DNA of 64,000 nt, from the NCBI GenBank assembly GCA_963693365.1, contig CAVNZM010000001.1, positions 18,724,001-18,788,000 of the forward strand, written 5' to 3'. The stretch is from Amoebidium appalachense (lineage: Eukaryota; Ichthyosporea). This document shows positions 13,831-34,830 of the stretch, piece by piece. The position numbers and the translations under genes are program-made. The notes under the pieces were generated by a model, which searched no databases, had not been told where the DNA came from, and saw only the letters and a list, made by a program, of their open reading frames with translations. How positions within the stretch are numbered: the first letter of the stretch is position 1; every line of letters begins with the position of its first letter.

Positions 13831-14357
13831 CTGGGCCATGGCATGGGTTGTCAGCAACCACATAGGCACACACACAAGCACACAGCGCAAACACACACAC
13901 ACACGCACGCACGCACGCACAAGCAAGCACGCATGCACACACGCTGCCCGGTTGCAGGAACGCACTTACGCACGCAAGCACGCACATACACAAACACACA
14001 GCGCATACGTGCGGAAACACGCACACAGGGCGCACGTGCGCAAACAGCCAACCGCACACAGCTCACGAACGCAGACACACACCCGAAGCATGCATGCTCT
14101 CACAGACAGGGGAGGGGCATGTCTCTTGGCTGGTCCTGTTCGGGATATTTGACTGTTAATATCGAGTTACCAATTTAGTTTCAATCATCCTCTAGACCCC
14201 TCCTCACTCCCCCTCCCTTTCTTCTGTTACTAAGTCACATACACACACACACTCTCTCTCTCCCTCTCTCTCTCTCCCTCTCCCTCTCCCTCCCTCTCCC
14301 TCCCTCCCTCTCTCTCTCTGTGTGTGTGTCTCTCCCCCCCCTCCCTCTCTCTTTTCA

Positions 14358-14426
<69 letters not shown>

Positions 14427-14565
14427 CGGCCCCATCTCTATCTCTCCCACTTTTTGTCTCTTCCTTTCTCTCACTTGCGCTATCTCCGAGTCTTGCACTG
14501 TCTCTCTTGCACACACACTATCTCTCACTCTCCCTCCCTCCCTTTCTCTGTCTCTGTCTCTTTCT

Positions 14566-14599
<34 letters not shown>

Positions 14600-14805
14600 A
14601 CACGCAACACACACACCGTCAAATCCAGTTCTTCATCCCCCCACCTACATGTTATTCAAAGCAGATTTGCAAAACAGAACACTTACTGAGAACTTGGCAA
14701 CTGATAGGTATACAATGGCTGACCCTCAATGGGATGGAAACTACATCGGTTTTCAGTTTATGTATGTTTGTGTATGTTTACGCCATCCAACTTACCCGTT
14801 TTCAC
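13831..14805. other. Intron-like interval between SF3B3 fragment and upstream exons
   Basis: It contains CA-rich sequence with CG steps (13865-14085), CT microsatellites (14252-14420) and a C run (14569-14599). No exon was identified. If the upstream exons belong to the same transcript, this is one intron of 975 bp joining phase 0 to phase 0. Confidence 0.45.
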
Positions 14806-15252
14806 CTGCCCGGCGGTGAGCAGTGGTTCGTTGTCAGAGTCAAACAGATCACCTGATGGTTCACTGCCTGCTCCGTTTATTTCTGCAGTGAAAAAACATT
14901 GTCAGAAGAGAAGCCTCTTACAGATAGAAAAGACTTCTTTATGAAGCCATACGAAGTTATTTCACATTAGGCAATATTATATTTTCAAAAGCCACATACC
15001 TCCTCTCCCCCTATGCCCCATCCATTCCAGTCGGAATTTCCCTCCTTTTCCCCTCCTTTTTCTCCCAACACTCCTCCCCTCCAACCCAAAGAAAAAAGAA
15101 AAAAGGGAAAAAAAAATTCCAATATGTGTGTGTGTGTGTGTGTGCGTGCGTGAGGGGGGAGGGAGGGAGGGGAAGGCATAGTGGGAGGGGGGGTTTAGGT
15201 GGAGGAATAGTGTGTTCGGTGCTAAGTGCATGGTGGGAGGATGTCACGGTGT

Positions 15253-15283
<31 letters not shown>

Positions 15284-15456
15284 GGGGGGGGGTTCATGTG
15301 GAGAAACAGTCTGTTCTGACAGTGTGCTAAGTAAGTGGCGGGGGGGGGGGGGGGGGGGGGGGGGGGATTTTTCAGTGGGCCGCCACCTCATGCAGTCCAA
15401 GGGTTTTTGGTTCTTTTGATTTTTTCCCGACTCAGGTGAGGGGGGCGTACCGGGAC

Positions 15457-15518
15457 GGGTGTTGTTGCCATGCCCATCTTGCACATCGGGTGTTGTTGCC
15501 ATGCCCATCTTGCACATC
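15457..15518. repeat. Perfect 31-bp tandem duplication in a coding exon
   Basis: Two identical adjacent 31-bp units encode the same peptide (DVQDGHGNN) in two different frames, because 31 is not a multiple of three. Confidence 0.95.
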
Positions 15519-15683
15519 TTGTGCTACATCGTCGTGCTCTTCACAGTCGTTTGGATTGGCACCCCCTGGTAAAGGGGGGTCCATATCATTTGGGTCAGCG
15601 GGGTCACCACCAGTTTTGTGAGCCTCTTCAGCCCCTTCAGCATCAACACCTGCCTGAGCTTCGACGGGTTCATCAGCGTCGAT

Positions 15684-15686
<3 letters not shown>

Positions 15687-15746
<60 letters not shown>

Positions 15747-15762
15747 CGCGCGCGCACGCGCG

Positions 15763-15798
<36 letters not shown>

Positions 15799-15815
15799 GT
15801 GCGCGCGCGCGTGTG
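15687..15815. repeat. (GT)n interrupted by alternating CG
   Basis: A GT run with a central (GC)n stretch at about 15737-15763, lying in the intron just upstream (sense of the minus gene) of exon 3 of the 14.8-17.7 kb gene. Alternating purine-pyrimidine of this kind favours Z-DNA. Confidence 0.9.
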
Positions 15816-16491
15816 TGTGACTTAGTGTGAATAAATCAGGAATCACACATCATTATAGTATTCCCCTCCCGGCTTTCCACCTACAAATGGCCCGCCGCAC
15901 TGTTCAACATACGGTAACTCATTCACTCCTTGTTAATATGCCCAGAGGCTTCTCATTTATATACAATCTTTACCCCCCCCCCCCCCCCCCCCCCCCCCCA
16001 GGGTCCCCCCGCCCCCCCCCCCCCCCCCCCCCCCCCGGCCACCCCTAACTTCCCCATGAAACAATTGTAGGTAAATGAAAAAGATAAGTGTGAGTGTCTG
16101 CGTCAAGATGTGTGCGCGGGCAGTGGGTGCTTGAGGAAGCTGATGGGGGGTGGGAGGAGGGGGGGGGGGGGAAGGATGGGAGGGGTTGGAGGGGGGGGGG
16201 GGGGGAGAGGGGGGAGGGGGGAGGGGGGGGGGGGGGTGGGTGGTTTTACAAACCTCTGGCCCTTTTGCAGACGGATGCAATGATGTCGAGTGCCTTTTTG
16301 GTGTAGGCACCGTCTTTCCTGAACATATTTCCCACACCCATGACTGTTTGGTGCCCGATGACTTGCTCCATCCAATCTTCCTTTTTTTTGTGGTGTCGGG
16401 AAGGTAGAATTTAGAGTCCAAAGTAACAGGCTTCTGGGTAAAATACCATGCAACCTTGATGTTGCCATTCTCTATTACCTCTAGTACCTGT

Positions 16492-16608
<117 letters not shown>

Positions 16609-16753
16609 GGGGGGGTTGGTGGGGGGGGGGGGGGGGGGTTAGTATGTGTGTTGGGGTGGAGGGAGGGAGCTGTAATTAAACTATGATAATCTTAATTTCA
16701 TAGATCATTTGGCACCTTGGAAGATTTTGTTTACAAATAGTTTTCATTTTTTT

Positions 16754-16802
<49 letters not shown>

Positions 16803-16902
16803 GGGGGGGGGGGCATGTTTAGAATTATTGGTGAACTTCATTGCACAATTTTATTTGTTTGTTTGTGCACGGGCACGGTATAGCATAGTTTACGTGTTGC
16901 GC

Positions 16903-16905
16903 GAG

Positions 16906-16957
<52 letters not shown>

Positions 16958-17163
16958 AGGGAGGGAGGGAGGGAGGGAGGGAGGGAGGGAGGGAGGGAGG
17001 GAGGGAGGGAGGGAGGGAGGGAGGGAGGGAGGGAGGGAGGGGGGAGGGAGGGAGGGAGGGAGGGGGAGGGAGGGAGGGAGAGGGAGGGAGGGAGGGAGGG
17101 AGAGGGAGGGAGGGAGAGGGAGGGAGGGAGGGAGGGAGGGAGGGAGGGAGGGAGGGAGGGAGG

Positions 17164-17213
<50 letters not shown>

Positions 17214-17279
17214 GAGAGAGAGAGAGAGAGAGAGACTCAGGCTCTCGGAGAGGTTGAAAGAGAGAGAGAGAGAGAGGTT
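16903..17279. repeat. (GA)n / (GAGG)n purine satellite
   Basis: A GA run (16909-16950), then a GGGA tetranucleotide array with few interruptions (16957-17168), then GA again to about 17275. The plus strand is purine-only for over 300 bp, a sequence type able to form triplexes. Confidence 0.95.
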
Positions 17280-17700
17280 GAAAGAAGAAAATGAAACTGA
17301 GAAGATGAAAGGCAGGCATAAAGCACATGATAATAAATAAACTAAGATAATGACTAGTGGTTGGGAGAATGATAAATCATGGTACAAAGGAGAGAAATGT
17401 AAAGTGGGAGGGGGGGGAGGGGGGGGGGGGGGGGGGGGGGCAGGGGGAGGGCGAATGAGGAGGGGGGGGGGCACCTTTGCTGGTTCAGGAAAGCCGTTGG
17501 GGTTGTACTTAGGGGTAGGTTCGACAAGGCACAGTACAATGTCATCCACCTCGGCCTTAAGGTATAGTTTCGGATTCTTCCATTCCTCCAACCGTGCACG
17601 TTGCTCAGGGGCTTTATACGGCCCGGAGCACGGCTTCTTGAAGGGTTTGTCCTGCCGCAAGTTGGGCAGGGGATCCTCCATATGGGGCTGCTCGGCAGGA

Positions 17701-17726
17701 ACCTGTGTTGCGGCAGCCAGTGTAAG

Positions 17727-17769
<43 letters not shown>

Positions 17770-17795
17770 ACCTGTGTTGCGGCAGCCAGTGTAAG

Positions 17796-17799
<4 letters not shown>
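17701..17799. repeat. 30-bp direct repeat carrying a duplicated 3' splice site
   Basis: The same 30 bp occur at 17701-17730 and 17770-17799, each followed by a (TG)n run on the plus strand. In the minus sense each copy ends with an ACACAGG acceptor. The copy at 17701 abuts the exon; the other is a decoy. Confidence 0.85.
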
Positions 17800-17840
<41 letters not shown>

Positions 17841-17851
17841 GTGTGCGTGTG

Positions 17852-17906
<55 letters not shown>

Positions 17907-17918
17907 GTGTGTGCGTGC

Positions 17919-17993
<75 letters not shown>

Positions 17994-18296
17994 CTTAGAC
18001 TAAATTGTCTTTCGCCGAAACTAGAGAAATAAATTGATGGGATGCTTGGTGTGCTCCTGGTTGGTGTGTGTATGTGTTTTTTTTTCTTCTTTTGTGTGTG
18101 TGTGTGAAGTGACACTGTACTGTATTACTAAGGGGGAGAAAGGGGGGGGGGGGGGGGGGGGGGGAGGGACGGGGGGAGATGGGGCCCTGGGAGGGGGCGT
18201 ATTGATAACACTATTTTACTGGGGCCCGGGGGGGGGGGTTGCATGCCAAAGTGTTGTCCGTGCCAAAGTGTTGCCCAAAAAATAATCCGGCAACCA

Positions 18297-18329
<33 letters not shown>

Positions 18330-18999
18330 CCTCCCCCTCCATACTAAGCAATCCCTCCCCCCTCCCCCCCCCCCCCCCCCCAAACAACATGTATAGTACA
18401 GAAACGCACTCATGCATATATTCTGCTGGACACCAAAGGTCCATGCCCCTTTTGCCCATTGAAAGGGAAAGAAAAGGGGAAGAGAGAGGGAGCCAGAGAG
18501 AGAGACGGTTGGTGGGAGGGGGTGGTTATTTCAAAGTCAGATAAGGATCGCGCTATTCTTTATTAGTAAGACGAGCAGCATTCATACCAAAAAAAGCTGG
18601 GCGCATGATGAGTGACCAGCAATATGTAAGTATCATTCAATAAACATACACAAAAAGAGGGGCTCCAAGACAGAGTTGTCAATCGAAGCCCCCGTTTCCT
18701 ACTATCTCGGACACAACCAGTAGTTACTCCCTACGAGGGAATCATCCGGCTGCGTCAGCAAAGTGTTGGATATAGACCAAATCCAATATTGGTTAAAAAT
18801 ATAACCAGCCAATTCAAAAGAGGGGTGAAAATATAACATACACTCATACATCCCTGGTTCCGCACACTGCCGAAATCCGAACAAACTTTCGGTAGATCTG
18901 AATCAACTCTCCTAATATCTATTACTGTATTACAACGTCGTACACACCACCAACCCACACCAAAAATCACAAAAAAGCGGGAAAAAAAATTAAAAAAAT
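17703..18999. other. Interval between the unrecognised gene and CNEP1R1
   Basis: Very long (GT)n arrays (17729-17990), G runs (18143-18164) and C runs (18300-18326, 18361-18380). 18540-18999 is unique and contains a minus-strand AATAAA (about 18556) that could end the CNEP1R1 transcript. No further exon of the downstream minus-strand gene was identified, so its 5' end stays open. Confidence 0.45.
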
Positions 19000-24140
<5,141 letters not shown>

Positions 24141-24747
24141 TCTCTTCGCCCCCCACAAGTAATAAGATCACGAAATTTGCAGGCAGAAGGAAGGCTCGTA
24201 AAAGCTCTCAGAATTCAAACAAACCACCAAGGCAAATGTAAGTAATGCTTGTAGCAGGTAACTATACCACAACACTGTCAACATTGAACGTTACGTTGAC
24301 GATGATGCCAGCTGTCACTCTCACACTACATCACAACTTCACAACATCACATCATTCTTTAAGCCACTTCAGCAACAGTTCATAACTATTTGCTCGAGTC
24401 ACGACTCAAAGTCGTCACAGAAGTCATTGCACAAGTCATCGCTGAGTCATCCGGGAAAACACTTAACGTGACGTCACAGATCCAAGAGCCTAATCGGTGC
24501 AGATCGAACCAATCATAGGCAGCCAATGTCCTTGGCCCGTCTATATAAAGAGTCGGTTACATCAGCTTAGCCGTCAGAAAGTTGGCCATTGGGTAATGAA
24601 CATTAAGTAAAACTGTAACACAAAAACATGAAATTTGTTCACGGCCATTAGCGGAGAAATAAATTAACGGCAGTTAGCGGAGAAATTTTGAGGAATAAGA
24701 GCGTCAAAGGATTCTTGATACACACGTTTGTCTGTCGTTTACCTAAA
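24141..24747. promoter_or_regulatory. Head-to-head promoter region of CNEP1R1 and the F-box gene
   Basis: 607 bp separate the two start codons. On the plus strand CCAAT boxes (24509-24513, 24523-24527) precede TATATAAA (24542-24549), pointing to a start near 24575 for the F-box gene. The leader holds a 20-bp imperfect direct repeat (about 24642-24661 and 24668-24687). No equally clear TATA box faces CNEP1R1. The stretch is free of the simple repeats that fill the introns. Confidence 0.6.
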
Positions 24748-26024
24748 ATGGACTCCACACAGTTCACGAAAACTGCTCCTGAGCCCGCTCAGTCCGAGAT
24801 GGAGCTGTTGCCGGGTGAAGTCATTGGTCGTGTGTGCGAGTTTCTGGAGGGTATAGACGTGGTGCGGCTAAGCAAGGTGACCTGTTTGTCACGTTTTCTG
24901 CTTCAGTCCCCCTTTCCTCCCTCCCCCCCCTCCCCTCCCTTGTTGTTCGCCTTGGGTTCACTCGTTACCTTGAGTTCAACAGTCTTCATGATGCTGTGTC
25001 GCGCTCTTTGTGTCATTCGTCAAGATCCCCTTACTCACAGTTTAACAGCGTTTGAGTTCTTTTTGTCTGCATAGTGGTTCCAGCTCCACAGCGTTCCTAT
25101 TTCTACTCTGCATGTTCCATCTTATTTTAGGCTCTTCTATAGCCGTTGCTTAGTGTTCTACTTTTCTGCAGACCTGCCGGCACCTACACCAAGTTCTCAA
25201 CGATGAGTACGTCTGGCACAGCATGACCAAGGAGAGGTTCGGGGAGGCGAAACTGCACGAGGGAATGGACAACGACGCAGACCCCAAGCAGTGGTACTTT
25301 CATTGTGAGCGCCTGAGCAAGCGCCTGAAGGCAGAGGAGCTCAAGATAACGTGGTGGGTTGAAAGTGATTTGACTGCCTAGAGGGGGTATTTGGGGTGTG
25401 GTTGTGCTGAACACTGCTGGTGTTGTCGATATTGGGATAACAAGCGGCTGATGGGATGGGAGGTATTGGAGGGGGGGGGGGGGGGGGGAGGAAGGGGGAG
25501 GGGGGGGGGGGGGGAGGGGGGGGGGGGGGGGAGTTTTCGCAACATGCCTGAAGGGTGATTTTGGTTTTGTCATCTTGCTGCATGGGGGCTGGTAAGGCAG
25601 CTGTTGCCACAATCATGCAGCCAAATTGCTATGCTATTCGCCGGTTAAACTTCTACACTAGGTTACAGACCCCCCCCCCCCCCCCCCCCCCCCCCCCCTT
25701 ACCCCCACGCGCACACATACACACACACACACACACTAAACTGAAGTTTGGACAGGCTGTTCCTGCTTCTTTCTTGTTAGTCAACTGTGCTGGTGTACTT
25801 ATTCTGGCCGATACAGGAATAATGGCTCCTACTGGACACTGCTGACCGATGAAGAGTCCGAGTCCAAGAAGATTGCAAAGCTGCATAGCGTGTGCTGGCT
25901 GGACGTAAGTATGCGTGTGAATGTGATTAGATCTTCCAGGATTAGGGACAATGGAAATTGGAAAGTGTGGTCGGTGGGGACATTTGAGAAAGTGTGTACG
26001 TGTGTGTGTGTGTGGGTGTGTGTG

Positions 26025-26056
<32 letters not shown>

Positions 26057-27619
26057 TGTGTTTGTGGATGCATCGGTGGTGTCGGCATTGTTGTTGTGTA
26101 TGCAGATGTAGGTGATGGTGGTCGTGTTTATGTGCTTTGTGTTCCTTGGGTCATGGTTTGTGTGCCACAACTTTCATCACGTGCATAATATGTAAGGGGG
26201 CACCTAAGTCATTTTTCTTCGGTTATGCTTTGTGTTCCCTTTATTTTTGTCGTCTTCTTTTCTTTTCTTCCCTCCCGCCTTTTTTTTTTTTTTTTTTTGT
26301 AGATGTATGCTCGTGTTTGTTGGGCCGCCGGGGAGGGGGGGCGGTTTGGAGGGGGGGGGGGGGGGGGGGGGAGGGACAGGGGAAAGGGAAAGAGCTAGGT
26401 GATGGTGTGTGTGTGGGGTGTGGGTGTGTAGGGGGGGGGAGGGGGGGGGAGAGAGAGAGAGAGAGAGAGAGAAGAGGTTGTGGAGGACAGGCTCTACGAG
26501 CAAATGCTGTGGGGTGTCGGAGGTCGGGGAAGATGTGTAGAAACGAATGGAAAGGGCCATGTGGACCCCTTTTTCCGCTGATTATTTGATTTTCAAGTTT
26601 TTGACGCATTTCAGATTAGAAAGACTCGTGTGTGTGGGTTTCCGGTTTTTCCTTTTTTAATTCCTTCTTCTCCCTCCCTCCCTCCATGTTTTTCCTTTGA
26701 AAACTCTTCGTTTCTGTCCCCTCCGTCCCTCCCCCCCCCCTCTCCCAGGCCTCTCTCGTTCGCTCCCTCCCTCCTTCCCTCCCTTCCCTCCCTGCCCCCC
26801 CCCCCCCCCTCTCCCCCCTCTCCCTCTCCCTCTCCCTCTCCCTCTCTTTCAGGCCTTTCTCCCCCCCCCCCCCCCCCCCCCCTCGCCCTCCCCCCCCCCT
26901 CCCCCCCCCCCGGTCCCTCCCCCCCCCCCCCCCCCCCCCCTCCCCCCCCCCCCCCCCCTCCCCTCACCTCCCTTACCACGCACGCAACTATCCCTTGCAC
27001 CTGTGTTGATTTGCCATCATCAACCTTCCTTTGCAGGTGCGTGGTGAGCTGTTGGGTGTGCGTTCGGGCACGTATGACTGCATCTGGCGTGTAAGGCTGC
27101 ACCGTGTCACCATGGATGATGGCACAAGATTCCACGTCGAAACCAGCGTGTCCGAGAGGTATATGTTCTTGCATTTCTGGTTTTGTGTGTGTGTGTGTGT
27201 CATCGGATGTGTTGTGTACAGGGTGGGGATATGTTCATATTGGTCATGTGGGTTTTTATCTTGGATCTGGTCACGCGGGATCTCTGTTGTGGGTGGATGG
27301 GGGCCTGGTATGAAATGCTGTCTCTGGGTAACACTCGTGTGTGAACATGTAACTCTTCAACGTGTTAAATCTGAAACTTGAAGGGCACTCGTGTAAAAAG
27401 CTTTGGAAGTATGCATTAGTATTTTTTCCTTAAACCCCCCCCCCCCCCTCCCCCCCTCCCCCCTCCCCCTTTCCCCTCTGCTTTTGTTCTTTGTGTGTTG
27501 TCATTTGCGCTTGTGGTGCTTCGTTCTGCTGTCCACATTCCATCCCCCCCCCCCCCCCCCCCCCCCCCAACACACACACCCACACCCACACCCACACCCA
27601 CTTCCCCACTCCCCCGTTT

Positions 27620-27682
<63 letters not shown>

Positions 27683-28843
27683 ATACACACACACCACACA
27701 CACACACACTCACCACACACACGCACACACAAGCACACACACACACACACCTTTCTAACATGCACCATTCATCCGCTTACACCTCTTCCCTCTCTACCCC
27801 TCTTTTTTCTTTTGGCAGGTGTGTGCCTGCAGAGATGTCTCTGAACAGACAGGATTTTGCGCGTCTGGAAGGGCAGAACAGGAGCTGGTTTGATCTTAAC
27901 GTGGGGCAAATCACTGTTAAGGGAACGAGCACGGTGAAGGCGAGGATAGAGAACCACTCGAACGTGTGGAAGCACGGCATCGAGATAGACTACTTTGAGC
28001 TGCGCAGGGTCTATGATGGGCCTAGGGCTGGCGCGAATGCGGGTGGGTGGACCCGGTGTGTGTGGCTGCGTGTGGTTGTGAGGCAGCGGGGGTGAGAAAG
28101 GGGGAAAAAAATTGGCGGGACGGGAGGGGGGGGGGGGGAGGGAGGGGGGAGGGGGGGAAAAGGGATGGGGGGGAGAGAATTTTTTGTAAGTCCTGTGAGC
28201 ACGGGGAGGAGTTGGGGGGAGGCCCTGGGGGGGAGGGGGGAGGAAGGTAGAAACCGGGGGGGAAGGGGGGGGATGGGGGGGGGGGGGGGGTGGGGGGGAT
28301 GAGGTGTTGTAGCCGAGGTTGGGGAGGGCGCATTGGGGTTTGTAGGCAAGGCGGCGGTGCCGGGGGGAGGGGGGCGAAGGGAGAAGAGACTGGAAGTAGG
28401 TGCTCGGGGGGGAGGAGGGGGAGGGGGTATGTTGAGCAATGGGGGGAAGGCCAAGGGGGAGGGGGTTGCTTAGTGGGTCATATTCATCTTTAAATGTAAG
28501 AAGGCCGCAGATCCGGCATTTTGATTGAATCCGAACAGATTCAAAGAGGTGCCTCGGTGCATTGTTTTTGCACATCTTGTTGTCAATTATCAACTCGGAG
28601 GAGGGGGAAAGGGCCGGGGGGGGGGGGGGGGGGGGGGGGAGGGAGGGGGGGGGGGGGGGGAGGGGGGAATGAGGCAAGCGTTGTCTGGCGGGTCTAAGGG
28701 AAATGAAGGTGTTTAGGTTGTGCTGACGTGATTGTGCCTCTACAGCTGTTGGTGGAGGGGAGGATGTGGACATGGCCGATGGTGACCAGGATGCTCACTA
28801 CACCACCTACACATCAAGTGACCCGTCATGCTCCGTCATGTAG
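24748..28843 (+). CDS. F-box protein with PP2-like (phloem protein 2/Nictaba-type) domain and C-terminal CaaX box
   Basis: Six exons: 24748-24876, 25172-25353, 25817-25904, 27037-27158, 27819-28042 and 28746-28843. All have GT-AG borders in phase; 280 residues. An F-box (about 20-67, [20 protein letters not shown] to the WHSMTKERF helix) would bind Skp1 in an SCF ubiquitin ligase. The C-terminal domain carries PP2 family blocks: [25 protein letters not shown], then [13 protein letters not shown]. In plants this pairing is the F-box/PP2 class, in which the PP2 part can bind glycans. The last four residues are C-S-V-M, a CaaX motif predicting farnesylation and membrane attachment, after an acidic, Gly-rich linker. 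That ending is unusual for the family. Introns run from GT/G-rich near donors to C/CA-rich near acceptors. Confidence 0.87.
27619..27760. repeat. (CA)n microsatellite in F-box gene intron 4
   Basis: A CA run (27625-27678) and further CA-rich sequence before the exon 5 acceptor. The same intron has (GT)n shortly after its donor (27186-27200). Confidence 0.95.
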
Positions 28844-29482
28844 GCGGGGTGGATGACGTTAGTGAAGGCTTGAATGTACGGACTATAATTTACATGTATT
28901 TTGGTTGCTTACGTGATAATTTCCCTATTTTTTCCCTCTGTTTTATTATAATCCTACTTTTTTTTGCTCTTTTTTTGGTTTCTTTTTTACGGTTTTAGGG
29001 ATGGCATGTCGAGGTTCAGTGGGATGGAGAGAGTGATCGTGGTGACCCGGGTGATTCACCGCAATAGGCAATTCTTTTCTTTTTGATTAGAGCACGCGTA
29101 CGGGGCCACGGGCGGTGCATTTGGGTTTGGAAAGTAAAGGTTTTGGGCGAGAGGGTGGGTTATCTTGGGGAGATTGAATGCCTATACCGAACTAGGGGGT
29201 AACCTAATGTACTATGAACTATTCTTTTCACACTTAAGACTTGCAGGAATGTTTTGACGTGACGCGTTACATATTTAGGAAGAATTTTAGGAATGTTTGA
29301 TTCCCTCCATTTTTAGGCATTATTCCTGTCCTGTCTGTGGTTGACCTAATGACTGTAATTAGGCAGTCTTTGTCTTTTTACCACGAGGGCCCTTGAAGCG
29401 CGATTTCTTATGTGCACCACAAATGATACAAATATGACAAAGCGATATTTTATTTTGCCCACAGGACGCCCACGGTGTTGTC

Positions 29483-29516
<34 letters not shown>

Positions 29517-29806
29517 TCCGCGACCGGAACATTCATAGAAAGGCTTACGGTACTGTACAACACAGTGATACATGCATGTGATGACCACATCGAATATGTA
29601 GTATGCTACATATTGAAATAGGCGGCCTGGCAATTTGCACGGAATCATCCATGACCGTCGTTCCTATGATAACTGTTAGTTGCATTTTGTTCTGGTGTGT
29701 GCACACGTGCACGAACTGTATGATTGAATGCGTATGCATATGGTGGGTGGGTGGTTGGGGACCTTGGTTGTGCGTGTGTATGTTCGGACTGTCGGAGGGA
29801 GGGAGG

Positions 29807-29838
<32 letters not shown>

Positions 29839-31006
29839 AAGAGGATGGGATCGGGGTTCGAAATTCTGTTAGGGGTCCGTATCAAGTTGGGGTGAGGGTT
29901 CCGAATCCTACGTGGTTTCCGCTCGACCAATCAATCCCTAATCGGCAATGTTACGTAGCGGTTATATTGTGTTATTATCCTATTTCGGTCATGAAAAAAC
30001 TTTAGAATGGCTTTAAAGTTTGCATACTACGGGGAATCACGCTACAATGGGAACATTCCATTATCTCGAAGCCACGTTTTTTACCGGAAAGATCTAAGCT
30101 TACCCATTCTGACGGGGAAACTTGAAAGCTCCACCCGAAGGATGCGTCCTAATTGTAGTTTCCTGTTAGTTTAGTTTTTGTGCGCAGGCCTAAGGGTAAG
30201 CGGTTTAGCTTTGGCGTCGTGTTGTGTCCCTAAGCCAAAGTTCAACACAGCTTTAAGCACGTAAGAAACTACATTCACAGAACGACAACAAGACCTGTGG
30301 TTATGTTCATAGCTATTAAGGGAATTTTTCGCTCTTGAAAGAAGCGAAATGTTCCATTCTTTCGCTTAGAATAAAGGTTGTCATATTTCCAGCTGTGTCC
30401 TGTTACAGCCACTAGCGGGTGGTTGGCTGGGCTGTCTGCTCGTCGACCACCCTCAGGCCGAGCCGTGGGACATAACCACGAAAACGTAAGTTCCTTCTCA
30501 ATACTATATTTTGTAGCTCAATCTCTCTTCCTTTTTCTTCGGAAAAGCCTGTTAGTTTGATAGTTAGTTTCTTCATTTCATCAGGTATGTACGTTAATTC
30601 GCTTCTTTCTTCCCGTTCTGTTTAAGCATTCTCTATTTTTTTCAAGTTGATAATTTAAGATGGTGCGTTAGCCAGCATAACTTACGACTGAACACGACTG
30701 AACACGTAGGTTGACTTGCAGGTCCGACTTTTTCTCACCCTTATTGTCTTCTGGCTTAGCTGCATTTATTTGCTCCTGTTTTATTCAGTTTCGGGTACCA
30801 AGTTTCACAAGCATGCACAAAATTGTCTTGTTAATAGACTGGCTAGGGGCCTGCGTTTAGCGTGCAAAAATGAACATCATGGATCCATGTTGACACTATC
30901 GTGCACTTAGGTGAAACTTGACAGCTGAATCGACCTTTACGGAAACCTCGCTTCAACAAGCTGTGACAACTCAGTATTGCTCACCATCAATAAAAGAAAT
31001 TGAAAA
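28844..31006. other. Intergenic region with unusually structured, repeat-poor sequence and probable 5' leader of ABHD18
   Basis: 28844-29480 is 3' flank of the F-box gene. 29486-29515 is a C run and 29805-29838 a G run. 29840-31006 is free of simple repeats and has no credible frame. It contains several inverted repeats (30154-30274, 30209-30248, 30321-30355, 30417-30452). A donor-like GTAAGT at 30487 and an acceptor-like CTTGCAG ending at 30720 suggest a non-coding leader exon for ABHD18. Confidence 0.45.

Positions 31007-34830
<3,824 letters not shown>

Noticed and set aside
29850-29880. tRNA B-box-like GGTTCGAA
   Set aside because: There is no A box, cloverleaf or anticodon stem around it, and the upstream sequence is a G run.
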